Origin: JBKHBQ01 sp046542305
Lineage (GTDB): Bacteria > Bacteroidota > Bacteroidia > Bacteroidales > 4484-276
Assembly (NCBI GenBank): GCA_046542305.1
Contig: JBKHBQ010000036.1
Span: 1-21,362, forward strand
Direction of reading: 5' to 3'
DNA: 21,362 nucleotides
Positions 6,181 through 15,776 of the stretch are shown piece after piece. The notes under the pieces were generated by a model. It saw only the letters and a list, made by a program, of their open reading frames with translations, was not told where the DNA came from and did not search any database. Both the position numbers and the translations under genes were made by a program. The stretch's first letter is position 1. Every line of letters begins with the position of its first letter.

Positions 6181-9100
6181 TTACCTGATCACAAGCTTCT
6201 CGGTACTTACGCCATTTTCGGTATGGATTTCCACAAAGTAAACACCTTTCTGGAAGGAGTTGGTGTTGATCTTCACGGACGCAGCATCCACAAGACGGTC
6301 GAATACCAGTTGTCCCATGTTGTTGATGATCTTCACCTGTTTCATCGTTGCATTCAGGCTGATGTTTACCTCTTCTTTGGCAGGATTCGGATAGATCATC
6401 AGGCTTTCGCTGTTGATGGAATTAATGCCGGTAAGTACATCTGTACCCTGACCTTCAACCGTAGTTTCGGGATAGAGGTAGAAATTCAGCGCACGTGTGG
6501 CACCTTCGAGAATGGTAACATTTTCGTAAGTGATCGGCTGGTAACCATTGGCATCACAGGTGATGGTATAGTCACCGCCAGACAGGTGCAGCGAATAGTG
6601 GCTGCCAAAGGGCGTATTGTAGGTCACGGCGCCGTATTCGCTGTCGTTTGCGCTAATCCACGCATTGTTGATCACCACTTTCGTAATGGCATCGCGAACA
6701 AATCCCTGGAGTTTTCCTACGATCGCTCCGAGTTCAACATGTACCGGCTCGGCCACACTGGATTCGCCCTGCGGATATACAGCAGTTACAGAGAACCAGT
6801 GGCTGCCGTCGGGGCAGTCGTACATGGTCCAGGTCATGCCGGCTACCATATTGCCAACCATTTCGCCATCGCAATAGATGTTATAGCCATTCACCTCATC
6901 GGCCATGGGTTCCGGTTCATCCCAGGCAATGGTTACATCGTTACCCGATACGGAAGCAGAAACGTTTTGTGGCGGCGGCAGGTAGGTCGGTGCACCGAAG
7001 CTAACTGTGTAGTCTTCAGTTTCGCCATAGCTGAACGAAGCACACGGATCGGCCGAGGAGTTCTGCCAGTTGGCGCGGATCCTCAGGCGCTTTTCACCAG
7101 TAAAGTCGCCTTGCGGCACGGTGAAATCTGTAGAATAAACAGTACCCGAACTGCCCATGTTGAAGTCGGTAATCAGTCGTTCTGATTCTTCGAATTCTTT
7201 ATTATTGTTCAGGTCGATCCACAATGAAGCTTCCTGGTCGCTGTATCCGGTTTCCCACTCAACGGTGTAAGTTTGTCCGGCTTCGAGTTCTGCAATCATG
7301 TCGGTGAAATCACCATAGCCATCACCGCTGCATCCATTGTTCATGTTATCGATCTGTTCGAGTGCAAAGCCTTCGAAACCATCACCATAAGAACAGTTTG
7401 CCGAGGGATAGCAATAGTCGGGGAAGAGTACTTCCACGATATCTTCCTGGCTAACTCCCATGGCAGCACTGAGTGCAATATTCAGTTCGGCTACATAACC
7501 GGCCGGAACACTGGCAGTGGCAGATACGGTAAAGGTGCAAGTGCCGTCAGTACCTGCGGTGAGATCACCAATTACCTGAGCCTCTCCTGTGAGTACAGAA
7601 ACGTACGGATCGGAGCTGGTAAGCAGCGCTTCCACATCGTAAGCATCGGCTGAGCCGCTGTTTTCAACGGTAATCACCATCGACGCCGTTTCGCCCGGAT
7701 CGAGCAGGCCGTTGTTGTTGCCGGCTGCATCATTGATAATGAAATCCACAAATTCGAGTTTCGGTGCATGTCCTTTGATGGAAATATAGCTGACCCAGGT
7801 ATCGGTACCATTCGAAGACGAAAGTTCGAAAGTTACGCTGTGGTTGTCAGGAATATTCTCGTCTACATCAATTGCAAAAGCATCATCCATGGTTACCAGT
7901 TCATCCGGATCGATTGTTCCGAGGAATTCGGTACCATCGGTAACGGTTACAAATGGATCGGCAGAGGTCATGGTAACGGTTACATTGTTGGCAGCTTCAA
8001 CGCCAACATTCTTCATGGTCAAGTCGAGCGTAATGCTTTCGCCGTAGTCCATCATGCCGTTGTTGTTTCCTGATGCATCGTTAATTTCGTATGAATCGCC
8101 AACTACATAGGGCCCTGACGGAGGAATGATTTCAACCGTAGATTCATACCTGAAATAATTCTGTTTTGTAACTGTAACGATCATCTGGTTCGGCGGAAGT
8201 TGCGGTTCGATGCTGATGCTGGTTACGCCGCCTGTGCTTTGCGCAATACCAATGATTTCGCCGTTGACTGTAAGAGAAATATATGCTCCTTCTTCTGCGC
8301 CAACCGAGAAAGTGCTTTCGCCACTGTAAAGGATTGGATTGTGTGTAACATCCATGGTTTGCGGCACTTCGGAATAAACCTGAAGGAACGCACCGCCATG
8401 GTGATGGAACAGGTGATATGTTACCTCTTTGTTGCTGGTATTGTAGGGCCAGTCGCTCTGCTTCAGGAAGTATTTTCCTGCTGCGTTACCAAAAGCGGGA
8501 AGGAATGCGCGTTCCTCAACGTAGGGGCCGTAGTCGGGCATGAAGTTGGGGTTCATATTGTCGAACATTCCCCATACATAGGTATCGTTTACAAACGAGT
8601 AGGACACTTCAGAGGCGGCAATAACACCAAGTGCACCGGCATTCTGTCCGTTATGGGTGTGACGGTGGAATTTCTCTGCGAAGCATTCGCCGCTCATGTT
8701 ATACTCACCGGTGAGACAGTTGATCGAGAAAACAAATACCAGCTCGTTGTCATTTGTATTCTGCAAGGCATTGATATCGTTGTTCTGGAAATCCGGTTCA
8801 CCCCAACCGGTTGTTGAGCCGTGGTCGCGGTGCTGCAGTGCGAATGCACCATCATTAATGGCGTTGATCACATCCTGACCTGTACCGCCCGACCATCCGC
8901 CGAGTTCGGCAGGTGTTGCAGGGATGTAACCCAGTCCATTGGGACCGAAATAGTTCACAACCATCGCGGTGTTCTGATTCGACGACCATGAGCTTCCGGG
9001 TGAACCGCTGTAAATTGCATTGATACGAACCGGTTCTTTGCCTTCTACCTCACGCCAGAAACCGCCAACAGTTTCAGAACAAATCTGGAACCAACGCTCG

Positions 9101-10302
9101 GTTTGCCATCCAAGGGCTGTAATCGGCTTGTGGTAGAAGTTGAAATCTGTGGGCGGGTTGGCTTCGTAATCGAGCATTTTCGAAACCATCACCTGCAGGT
9201 GTTCTTCGTTCTGGGCGGTCATCCTGGCAAAAATGATGTCGGGCATGTCGTTGTTGTTTACATCGGCAAAAATGTTATCCGAAGCACAATATCCGTCCCA
9301 GATGGGTGAAATAATGCTGTTGTCGGCATTGGTGCCGTAATCGGCCATGAGCAAAACAGCTACCGGGGGAATATCCCAGTTGTTGTATGCATCATTAAAA
9401 AAGTTCTCGAGACCGCTGGCGGTGTTGGTGCCAATTTCGTCGAGGGTCATGATCTGCGTAAAGATGCCCTGCTTGATTCGCCATTCTTTAATTTGTTCTG
9501 CGTAAGGCATCCAGACAGGATTGTTGGGAACCACGATCAGGTATTCGCAACCAACATCATCACGGTTTTGGATTTGCTTAACGCGGGCGCTGTAGTCGAT
9601 TTGAGGCAGCGATGCATAGTTAAGCAGGTTATCCTGGAGGATCGGGTCGAACCAGCGGCTGCGCAGGCGTTCTTCGCCATAAATGCCATTTCCGCCTTCA
9701 AACGAAACTTCAACTTCAATATCACGGTACACCAATAATTCTTTGGTTACAGGATTGTACTGAAATGGTGTAATACCCAGAATTACAGCATCCACACCCC
9801 TTAGTTGTGTTTGCTCGGAGAGCAGGAACGGGTTTTGGGGATAAAATGCATTCTGACTGTAAATTCTATCATTTTTCTTGAATTCCATCGGGCCGTCTTC
9901 GGTATCGAGCGGGATGCGCGGTGCAGGCGAAATTTCTACGTCGCTGATGGTTTCAACGCGGTAATTTTTTACGTTGAGCACAGCCTGAGCGCCTTGCGGA
10001 ATGGCGATAAAACGGCTGAAACCGGGAAGGTTCGGGGCTCCCTCATCGTTGGGAAGAAAATGCTTGGCGATCTTGATACTTTTCATCGGAACGCCGTCAA
10101 CATCCTGATCAACAAGTTCAAATTCACTGATTGAGAAGTTAACATTCACGCCGTTAGCCACTTCACTCTTGAGCGAAATGCCGGCTTTTCCCCAGGTGTC
10201 GTTAAATTGGTAAGTCTGAGCCTGGAGTGCAGTCATGGAGAACAGCAACGCTGCAAGTAAAAACAGCTTTCCTGGTTTAGATAAAAATGTAAATAATTGC
10301 AT
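6181..10302 (-). CDS. Gingipain-like C25 cysteine protease with GEVED, FN3 and T9SS sorting domain
   Basis: This is a secreted protease of 1373 residues. In order it shows a signal peptide (1-28, ending ALQAQ); a C25-type propeptide region (about 30-245); the C25 catalytic domain (about 250-640) with His494 in LQHRDHGSTTGWGEP and Cys529 in FVFSINCLTGEY; an Ig-like domain (about 645-730); two CARDB/APHP-like modules (735-850 and 850-960), each opening with an Asn/Asp-rich DASGNNNG or DAAGNNNG loop; a GEVED-like domain (about 963-1101, ending YGETEDYTV); an FN3 domain (1108-1190); a carboxypeptidase-regulatory-like domain (1195-1278); and a type A T9SS sorting domain (1300-1373, MIYPNPAKEEVNISL, ending EKLVIR). 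Arg247 directly precedes the catalytic domain and is a possible processing site. The order predicts a surface or released endopeptidase; substrate specificity is unknown. It lies downstream of its paralog on the same strand, but a terminator separates them. No clear promoter element was found. Confidence 0.93.
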   Translation of the reverse strand: MQLFTFLSKPGKLFLLAALLFSMTALQAQTYQFNDTWGKAGISLKSEVANGVNVNFSISEFELVDQDVDGVPMKSIKIAKHFLPNDEGAPNLPGFSRFIAIPQGAQAVLNVKNYRVETISDVEISPAPRIPLDTEDGPMEFKKNDRIYSQNAFYPQNPFLLSEQTQLRGVDAVILGITPFQYNPVTKELLVYRDIEVEVSFEGGNGIYGEERLRSRWFDPILQDNLLNYASLPQIDYSARVKQIQNRDDVGCEYLIVVPNNPVWMPYAEQIKEWRIKQGIFTQIMTLDEIGTNTASGLENFFNDAYNNWDIPPVAVLLMADYGTNADNSIISPIWDGYCASDNIFADVNNNDMPDIIFARMTAQNEEHLQVMVSKMLDYEANPPTDFNFYHKPITALGWQTERWFQICSETVGGFWREVEGKEPVRINAIYSGSPGSSWSSNQNTAMVVNYFGPNGLGYIPATPAELGGWSGGTGQDVINAINDGAFALQHRDHGSTTGWGEPDFQNNDINALQNTNDNELVFVFSINCLTGEYNMSGECFAEKFHRHTHNGQNAGALGVIAASEVSYSFVNDTYVWGMFDNMNPNFMPDYGPYVEERAFLPAFGNAAGKYFLKQSDWPYNTSNKEVTYHLFHHHGGAFLQVYSEVPQTMDVTHNPILYSGESTFSVGAEEGAYISLTVNGEIIGIAQSTGGVTSISIEPQLPPNQMIVTVTKQNYFRYESTVEIIPPSGPYVVGDSYEINDASGNNNGMMDYGESITLDLTMKNVGVEAANNVTVTMTSADPFVTVTDGTEFLGTIDPDELVTMDDAFAIDVDENIPDNHSVTFELSSSNGTDTWVSYISIKGHAPKLEFVDFIINDAAGNNNGLLDPGETASMVITVENSGSADAYDVEALLTSSDPYVSVLTGEAQVIGDLTAGTDGTCTFTVSATASVPAGYVAELNIALSAAMGVSQEDIVEVLFPDYCYPSANCSYGDGFEGFALEQIDNMNNGCSGDGYGDFTDMIAELEAGQTYTVEWETGYSDQEASLWIDLNNNKEFEESERLITDFNMGSSGTVYSTDFTVPQGDFTGEKRLRIRANWQNSSADPCASFSYGETEDYTVSFGAPTYLPPPQNVSASVSGNDVTIAWDEPEPMADEVNGYNIYCDGEMVGNMVAGMTWTMYDCPDGSHWFSVTAVYPQGESSVAEPVHVELGAIVGKLQGFVRDAITKVVINNAWISANDSEYGAVTYNTPFGSHYSLHLSGGDYTITCDANGYQPITYENVTILEGATRALNFYLYPETTVEGQGTDVLTGINSINSESLMIYPNPAKEEVNISLNATMKQVKIINNMGQLVFDRLVDAASVKINTNSFQKGVYFVEIHTENGVSTEKLVIR

Positions 10303-10517
10303 GTGATTTGTTTTTAGTTAATGAATGAAGATAGTTATCTGATTTTTAATAATTTGCAACCAAAAAAGTTAAAAAAACTTAATCCTACGGAGGCGTAAAA
10401 TTAGAAAAATAATTCACATTGGCAAAAAGAAATAAAATTTAGAACCGGTAGAAATAGTATACAAGTATCTACATGTTAAAATTATAGTATTTGATTCATT
10501 CAGGTGCTATAATAAAA

Positions 10518-10553
10518 CAGGGCTTTCCGGTATTTTGTTCCCGAAAAGCCCTG
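10518..10553 (-). terminator. Terminator after the second C25 protease gene
   Basis: CAGGGCTTT (10518-10526) pairs with AAAGCCCTG (10545-10553), and inside a one-base mismatch CGG pairs with CCG. On the minus strand the hairpin is followed by TTTTATTAT. It lies 21 bases past the protease stop codon. Confidence 0.85.
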
Positions 10554-10574
10554 AATATTAATTCTAATCCCGAA

Positions 10575-13500
10575 TTACTTACGGATAATTATTTTTTCGA
10601 TGCTATAGATGGTTTCTCCTTTTACACTGAGATAATACAATCCACCGGCAAGACCGTTCACACTGATCTGCCTGTTGAGGTTGCCATTGATTTCCACACC
10701 GGATACAACGTACACACGTTCACCCAATGCATTCATCAATTCAATTTCAACCACATCGTTGCCACTGAGTTGAATGGTAAAATCACCGTTTGTCGGGTTT
10801 GGATAGATGTTCATAACGGCTTGTTCGTTTTCCTGGATTCCGGTACAATCCTCGAGCAGGATACTAAAGGCATCCGACCATTCACCGCTACCGCAATCGT
10901 TTATACCACGTACTTTCAGGGTGAGGGTACCATCCCACGAATCGCTGAAGGTTATATCGCACAACATGCCGTTATCAACCATCGTACCGGCTTCTGCGGG
11001 TTCAATCACCCATTCGCAGGAAGTGGCATGAAGAATTTCAGGAACAGTATAGGTTTCGGTAATGCCCTGGCATACTTCGTTGTCGCCTTCAATAGCACCG
11101 GCAGTTTGAGGCACAGGTGCGAGAGTGACCATGATGGCGTCGGAAAACTCGCTCTCGCCGCAGGTGTTCATGGCTTTCACATGAATGCTGGCATCGCCTT
11201 CGAAACCTTCGGCCCAGTCTACCTCGGCCGTTAAGCCGTCGGCAGTAAGGGTACCGGCAGTTTCAGGAACGATTTCCCAGGTATATCCGTCGGCATTGGC
11301 AGCACCTTCGGTAGTATACACGGTGTTGGCGCTATTTTGGCAAAGCTCGGTTTCACCAACCGGCATCACAGGTACTGACGGCAATGGCATCATCGAGACC
11401 ATCAACGGAGCAGAAACTTCGCCCTCGCCACATTCGTTTATGCCTTTCACCGTAACTTCGGCATCACCAGTCCAGGCTGTGGCCCAGGTAAGTTCAGCGG
11501 TCATTCCGCCAGATACAATGGTTCCTGCCTCAGCCGGGATCACCTCCCAGATATATTCGCTGGCATTAGCAATTTCAGCCACTTCGTACATGGTAGCTAC
11601 GTTTCCTTCGCAAAGTTCCGTATCGCCCACCGGAGTAGTCGCGGTTGCAGGAACCCCCATGATGCTAATTTCCAACACATCCGACATCTCGCCTTCACCA
11701 CATTCATTCACACCCATTACCATCAGTTCGGCAACACCGGTAAAATCTCCGGCCCAGGCCACTTCAGCGGTGGCGCCGTCATAGGTGAGGGTACCGGCGG
11801 TTTCGGGCTGCAGCACCCACATATAGTCGTCGGCATTTCCGGCGCCATCGGTGGTGTATGTCGTCGCACCCGGATCGGCGCAAAGCTCTGTTTCGCCTGC
11901 GGGTGCAGCACACTGTTCAGGTATCGGCATAAAGCTCAGAAGCAGGTTGTCGCTCATAGTTTCAGTTCCGGCGTATGCCGTAAGCGTAAGGGAAACGCTT
12001 CCGGCAGCATAATCGTCATCGCTCGGGGTATACACCGGATCAACGATGGTATTGTCATTAAAGGTACCGGTTCCTGATGTTTCCCACAGCAACGATTCGT
12101 AGTTTTCGGCCACCGCGGCGGGTTCAAAGTTTGCACCTTCGCAAATTTCGCCGTCGGGTCCTGCAAAGGCCATCAACGATTCGTCAACGATAGCGGGGAA
12201 TGAAATATAATCGATCCATCCGCAGTCGCTGCCACTAGCTACATAATAATCTTTAACGTATTCCCATTTGAAAGTATGGGTTCCGGCAGTTACAGGATAG
12301 GATTCATATTCCCAGTCCGATGTACCCGACCACTCGTCTTTCATGTTTCCGTCGATGTAAAACCGCAGGAAGTCATAGGTAGCTTCGGACGAAACCTTGC
12401 GATAGAAGGAAATGGTGTCGTCGCTGGATACCTCCAGGGTGATCATCAGTATAGTGTTTTGCTGATCGCCGATGTCGCCTGATTTGGCGCAGTATGTACC
12501 TTCGTAGGCGCCTGATGGCTCTACCGTCCAGTTGGCATTGCCCGAAAGCTGCCATTCGTACTGACTGAAGTCGCCGCTTTCGAAGTCTTCGATAATCAGC
12601 CCTATCTTCATGGTAGCAATCATGTCGATTTCATACATTCCGCTGGTCAACTGGTAAATCAGTTCGACCGTTGAACCCACGGGAGCCGTGGGGCTGATGG
12701 TAATGTTAAACGCTACTTCGGCGGTTTCACCTGCTGCCAGTTCGTCCTGGCTGTAGGAAGCGCTGTTAATGGTTACAAACGGGCTTACAGTTGAGAGATT
12801 CGCTTCAAGATCGTAAGCCATGCTGCTGCCATTGTTGGCGGTATTGAAGATCAGATCGGCGGTTTCACCCGGATCGAGGTTTCCGTTGTTATTTCCGGTT
12901 GGATCGAAAACTGTAACGTTAGCAACTTCAAGCTTGGGAGCATGTGCCTTCAGGCTGAAATTGCTTACCCAACTGTCGGTGCCGTTGCTGGCTGAAACTT
13001 CGAAAGCCACATTGTGGTTATCCGGAATATTTCCTGCCACCTCAATTTCGAATGCACCGGCAACAGTTTTGGTGGAATTCGGATCGATGACGCCAAAATC
13101 AGCGGTTCCGTTTATAATGGTAATAAATTCATCTTCGGTGGTAAGCGATACGGTTGTATTTTGCGAAAGTTCAACACCTACATTTTTCAGGGTGATATCC
13201 AGCAGGATATCTTCGGCGTAGTCCATCAAACCGTCGCCGTTTCCACCGGTAACATCATCAAGAACCACTTCCTGGAAAACCACATAAGGACCTGTGGGCG
13301 GAATAATCTCCACCTCCGATTCGTAGCGGAAATAATTTTGCCTGGTGATGGTTACCATCATCATATTGGGCGGAAGTTGCGGATCGATAGCGATATCCAC
13401 CGGGCTTCCGGTTCCTTCGGCAGTTCCGATGATCTCTCCGTTAACCGTGAGGGCGATAAAGGAACCGGCATCGGCAGTTACGGTAAAGCTGTTTACTCCG

Positions 13501-15467
13501 CTGTAAAGCACAGGGTCATGGGTTACCGTAAGGTTCTGCGGCATTTCCGAGTATACGTTCAGGAAGGCACCGCCGTGATGATGAAAGAGGTTGTAAGTTA
13601 CCTCTTTGTTGTTGGTATTGTAGGGCCATGAACTTTGCTCGAGAAAATACTTTCCGGCAACATTTCCAAATGCCGGCAGCAATCCGCGTTCATCCACAGG
13701 CATACCGTAATCGGGCATAAACTCGGGCCACATATTATCATACATACCCCACACGTAAGCATCATTCACAAACGAATAGGAAACTTCCGATGCTGCCACA
13801 AGGCCCAATGCGCCGGCATTCTGGCCATTGTACGTGTGGCGGTGGAATTTTTCGGTAAAGCATTCACCACCCATATTGTATTTTCCGGTAAGGCAATTGA
13901 TGGAGAACACAAATACCAGGTCGGAATTATTTAGTGCATTGATGTTGGTGCTGCTGTAGGCAGGCTCGCCCCAGCCTTGTTCGTAACCATGATCACGGTG
14001 CTGAAGCATAAAGGCGCCGCTGTTGATGGCATTGTTCACCATGGTGGCGGTACCGCCGGACCATCCGCCGAGTTCGGCAGGAGTTTGGGGGATATAGTCC
14101 AGTCCGTTGGGACCAAAATAATTCACCACCGTGGAGGTATTGGTAGCTGAAGACCAGATACTACCCGGTGATCCCTGGTAAATGGCATTGGCCCTGACAG
14201 GATCTTTGCCCTGCTTTCTCCAGAATCCGCCAACACTTTCGGAGCAGATCTGGAACCAGCGCTCGGTTTGCCAGCCCAGTGCAGTAATCGGGTGGGCATA
14301 GTAATCGGGGTTGGTGGGAGGGTTCTTTTCGTAGTGGATAAATTTGGTCACCATGGTCTCAAGCTGCGAATCGTTATTGGCAGTGATCCTGGCGAAGATC
14401 ATGTCGGGCATGTCGTCGTTATCCACATCAGAATAGATATTATCGGAGGCGCAGTAGCTGTTATATATTGGCGAAATGATGGTATTTGCAGCATTGGTGC
14501 CGTAGTCGGCAAGCAAGAGCACGGCGGCCGGCGGAATATCCCAGTTGTTATAGGCATCATTAAAGAAATTTTCCAGTCCGCTGGCTGTATTGGTTCCGAT
14601 TTCATCCAGGGTCATAATTCCGGTGAGGATACCCTGCTTCTGACGGAATTGCTTAATTGAGTCAGCCCAGGCCGAAAATTCGGGATTGTTGGGCACCACG
14701 ATCAGATATTCATAACCGGCATCATCGCGGGAAGACATGATCTGTTGGCGACGCTTGTTGTAATCGATTTCGGGAAGGGAGGCACTGTTAAGGAATACAT
14801 CCTGCATGATTGGATCCCACCAGCGGCTGCGAAGGCGGTCTTCGCCGATATATCCGCTTCCACCTTCAAATTCGATCTCCACCCTGATGTCGCGATACAC
14901 TACCAGTTCCTTGCTTACAGGATTATACTGAAAAGGCGTGATCCCGAGGATTACAGCATCAACCCCGCGCACCTGTTTGATGGTGGAAATTTGGATCGGC
15001 TCTGCCGGATAGAGGGCATCTTTAGCATAGATCTTTGAATCTTTTTCGTAGTGCATCGGGCCCTTATCGGTATCCAGCGGAATACGGGGTGCCGGCGCGA
15101 TATCCACGTTCCGGTAGGTTTCGGTACGGTAATCAGTGATGTGAAGAACCGCCCTGGCGCCTTCGGGTACGGCAATATATCGGCTGCTGCCCGGAAGATC
15201 GGGAGCGCCTTCGTCATTGGGAAGCAGGTTACCCGGAAGGGAAATATTCTGCATTTGCACGCCATTGATCATGCTTTCGGTAAGGCTGAAGTTTTCGATC
15301 GAATAATTGACCGTTACATTTGAGCGCGACTGGTTTTCGAGCGAAAAACCCGCCTTACCCCAAGAATCGTTGTATTCAAAATCCTGAGCTTGCAAGCTGA
15401 AAGCAGTGAACAAGATCGCAGCCAATAGTGTGAAAAAGCTGCTTTGAGTAAATTTCCGAAAAGTCAT
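10575..15467 (-). CDS. Gingipain-like C25 cysteine protease with MAM-like domain, PKD-like repeats and T9SS sorting domain
   Basis: This is a 1630-residue paralog of the neighbouring protease. It has a signal peptide (1-27, ending SLQAQ), a propeptide region (30-245), and a C25 catalytic domain (250-640) with His493 in LQHRDHGYEQGWGEP and Cys525 in FVFSINCLTGKY. An Ig-like domain (645-725) and two CARDB-like modules (730-955) follow. Up to there it aligns almost residue for residue with its neighbour. It then diverges into a MAM or jelly-roll-like domain (about 958-1093, EDFESGDFSQYEWQLSG ... CGWIDYISFP), one PKD-like module (1100-1182), four related modules of about 90 residues (1181-1541), and a type A sorting domain (1552-1630, MNIYPNPTNGDFTIQL, ending EKIIIRK). 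It is predicted to be exported by T9SS and to act at or outside the surface; its substrate is unknown. Its start is preceded by a good Shine-Dalgarno, unusual in this window. Confidence 0.93.
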   Translation of the reverse strand: MTFRKFTQSSFFTLLAAILFTAFSLQAQDFEYNDSWGKAGFSLENQSRSNVTVNYSIENFSLTESMINGVQMQNISLPGNLLPNDEGAPDLPGSSRYIAVPEGARAVLHITDYRTETYRNVDIAPAPRIPLDTDKGPMHYEKDSKIYAKDALYPAEPIQISTIKQVRGVDAVILGITPFQYNPVSKELVVYRDIRVEIEFEGGSGYIGEDRLRSRWWDPIMQDVFLNSASLPEIDYNKRRQQIMSSRDDAGYEYLIVVPNNPEFSAWADSIKQFRQKQGILTGIMTLDEIGTNTASGLENFFNDAYNNWDIPPAAVLLLADYGTNAANTIISPIYNSYCASDNIYSDVDNDDMPDMIFARITANNDSQLETMVTKFIHYEKNPPTNPDYYAHPITALGWQTERWFQICSESVGGFWRKQGKDPVRANAIYQGSPGSIWSSATNTSTVVNYFGPNGLDYIPQTPAELGGWSGGTATMVNNAINSGAFMLQHRDHGYEQGWGEPAYSSTNINALNNSDLVFVFSINCLTGKYNMGGECFTEKFHRHTYNGQNAGALGLVAASEVSYSFVNDAYVWGMYDNMWPEFMPDYGMPVDERGLLPAFGNVAGKYFLEQSSWPYNTNNKEVTYNLFHHHGGAFLNVYSEMPQNLTVTHDPVLYSGVNSFTVTADAGSFIALTVNGEIIGTAEGTGSPVDIAIDPQLPPNMMMVTITRQNYFRYESEVEIIPPTGPYVVFQEVVLDDVTGGNGDGLMDYAEDILLDITLKNVGVELSQNTTVSLTTEDEFITIINGTADFGVIDPNSTKTVAGAFEIEVAGNIPDNHNVAFEVSASNGTDSWVSNFSLKAHAPKLEVANVTVFDPTGNNNGNLDPGETADLIFNTANNGSSMAYDLEANLSTVSPFVTINSASYSQDELAAGETAEVAFNITISPTAPVGSTVELIYQLTSGMYEIDMIATMKIGLIIEDFESGDFSQYEWQLSGNANWTVEPSGAYEGTYCAKSGDIGDQQNTILMITLEVSSDDTISFYRKVSSEATYDFLRFYIDGNMKDEWSGTSDWEYESYPVTAGTHTFKWEYVKDYYVASGSDCGWIDYISFPAIVDESLMAFAGPDGEICEGANFEPAAVAENYESLLWETSGTGTFNDNTIVDPVYTPSDDDYAAGSVSLTLTAYAGTETMSDNLLLSFMPIPEQCAAPAGETELCADPGATTYTTDGAGNADDYMWVLQPETAGTLTYDGATAEVAWAGDFTGVAELMVMGVNECGEGEMSDVLEISIMGVPATATTPVGDTELCEGNVATMYEVAEIANASEYIWEVIPAEAGTIVSGGMTAELTWATAWTGDAEVTVKGINECGEGEVSAPLMVSMMPLPSVPVMPVGETELCQNSANTVYTTEGAANADGYTWEIVPETAGTLTADGLTAEVDWAEGFEGDASIHVKAMNTCGESEFSDAIMVTLAPVPQTAGAIEGDNEVCQGITETYTVPEILHATSCEWVIEPAEAGTMVDNGMLCDITFSDSWDGTLTLKVRGINDCGSGEWSDAFSILLEDCTGIQENEQAVMNIYPNPTNGDFTIQLSGNDVVEIELMNALGERVYVVSGVEINGNLNRQISVNGLAGGLYYLSVKGETIYSIEKIIIRK
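10845..11927 (-). repeat. Four tandem PKD/Ig-like module repeats, about 270 bp each
   Basis: Residues 1181-1541 of the larger protease fall into four units. Each carries a GETELC-type Cys, an x-WEVxPxxAGT core (MWVLQPETAGTL, IWEVIPAEAGTI, TWEIVPETAGTL, EWVIEPAEAGTM) and a closing GxNECGEGE-type Cys. The units are similar in protein but diverged in DNA, so they are old duplications rather than recent slippage products. Confidence 0.8.
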
Positions 15468-15472
15468 TTTTT

Positions 15473-15477
15473 CTCCT
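15473..15477 (-). promoter_or_regulatory. Shine-Dalgarno of the larger C25 protease gene
   Basis: AGGAG on the minus strand ends 5 bases before the ATG at 15467 and fixes this start. It is notable because most starts in this window have no such site. Confidence 0.65.
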
Positions 15478-15640
15478 TTTGTTGGTAATTAATAATTAAA
15501 AGAATTTCTTAGTTTCATTTGTACCTGAAAATGGCGCTAAAAATAATAAAAACATTTTGATCCCTCGGCATTTGCATTTTCAGGAATCCATAAATCAACC
15601 CGCAATTCCTTTAAGGCCATTGCTTAAATTTTTTTTCATA

Positions 15641-15674
15641 AAACAGAATTCAGCTTCCTGAAACCTGTTTTTTT
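15641..15674 (+). terminator. Terminator-like hairpin in a divergent intergenic region
   Basis: AAACAG (15641-15646) pairs with CTGTTT (15665-15670), and TTCAG (15649-15653) pairs with CTGAA (15658-15662) around a CTTC loop. A 2x2 internal loop separates the two stems. Seven T's end the structure on the plus strand. No plus-strand gene ends nearby. Confidence 0.4.
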
Positions 15675-15747
15675 ATCAACCGGTAATTTGTTGGTAAATT
15701 TTTGGAGGAAAGAATCAGGAGGTTTTCCCACAAGCCCCGAAAATACC

Positions 15748-15755
15748 TATTTTTG
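15748..15755 (+). promoter_or_regulatory. Bacteroidota -7 element for the FtsB-like gene
   Basis: TATTTTTG matches TAnnTTTG exactly and ends 21 bases before the ATG. TTTT at 15723-15726, 21 bases upstream, may serve as the -33 element. Confidence 0.5.
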
Positions 15756-15776
15756 TATTCAATCATTTAACTGTTC

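Noticed and set aside
6223..7185. 320-codon plus-strand frame antisense to the first C25 protease
   Set aside because: It lies wholly opposite well-conserved C-terminal domains, has no motif, and is one of many such shadows across both protease genes.
10845..11927. CRISPR or satellite-like repeat array
   Set aside because: The 270-bp periodicity comes from diverged protein modules inside a coding gene, with no short identical repeats or spacers.
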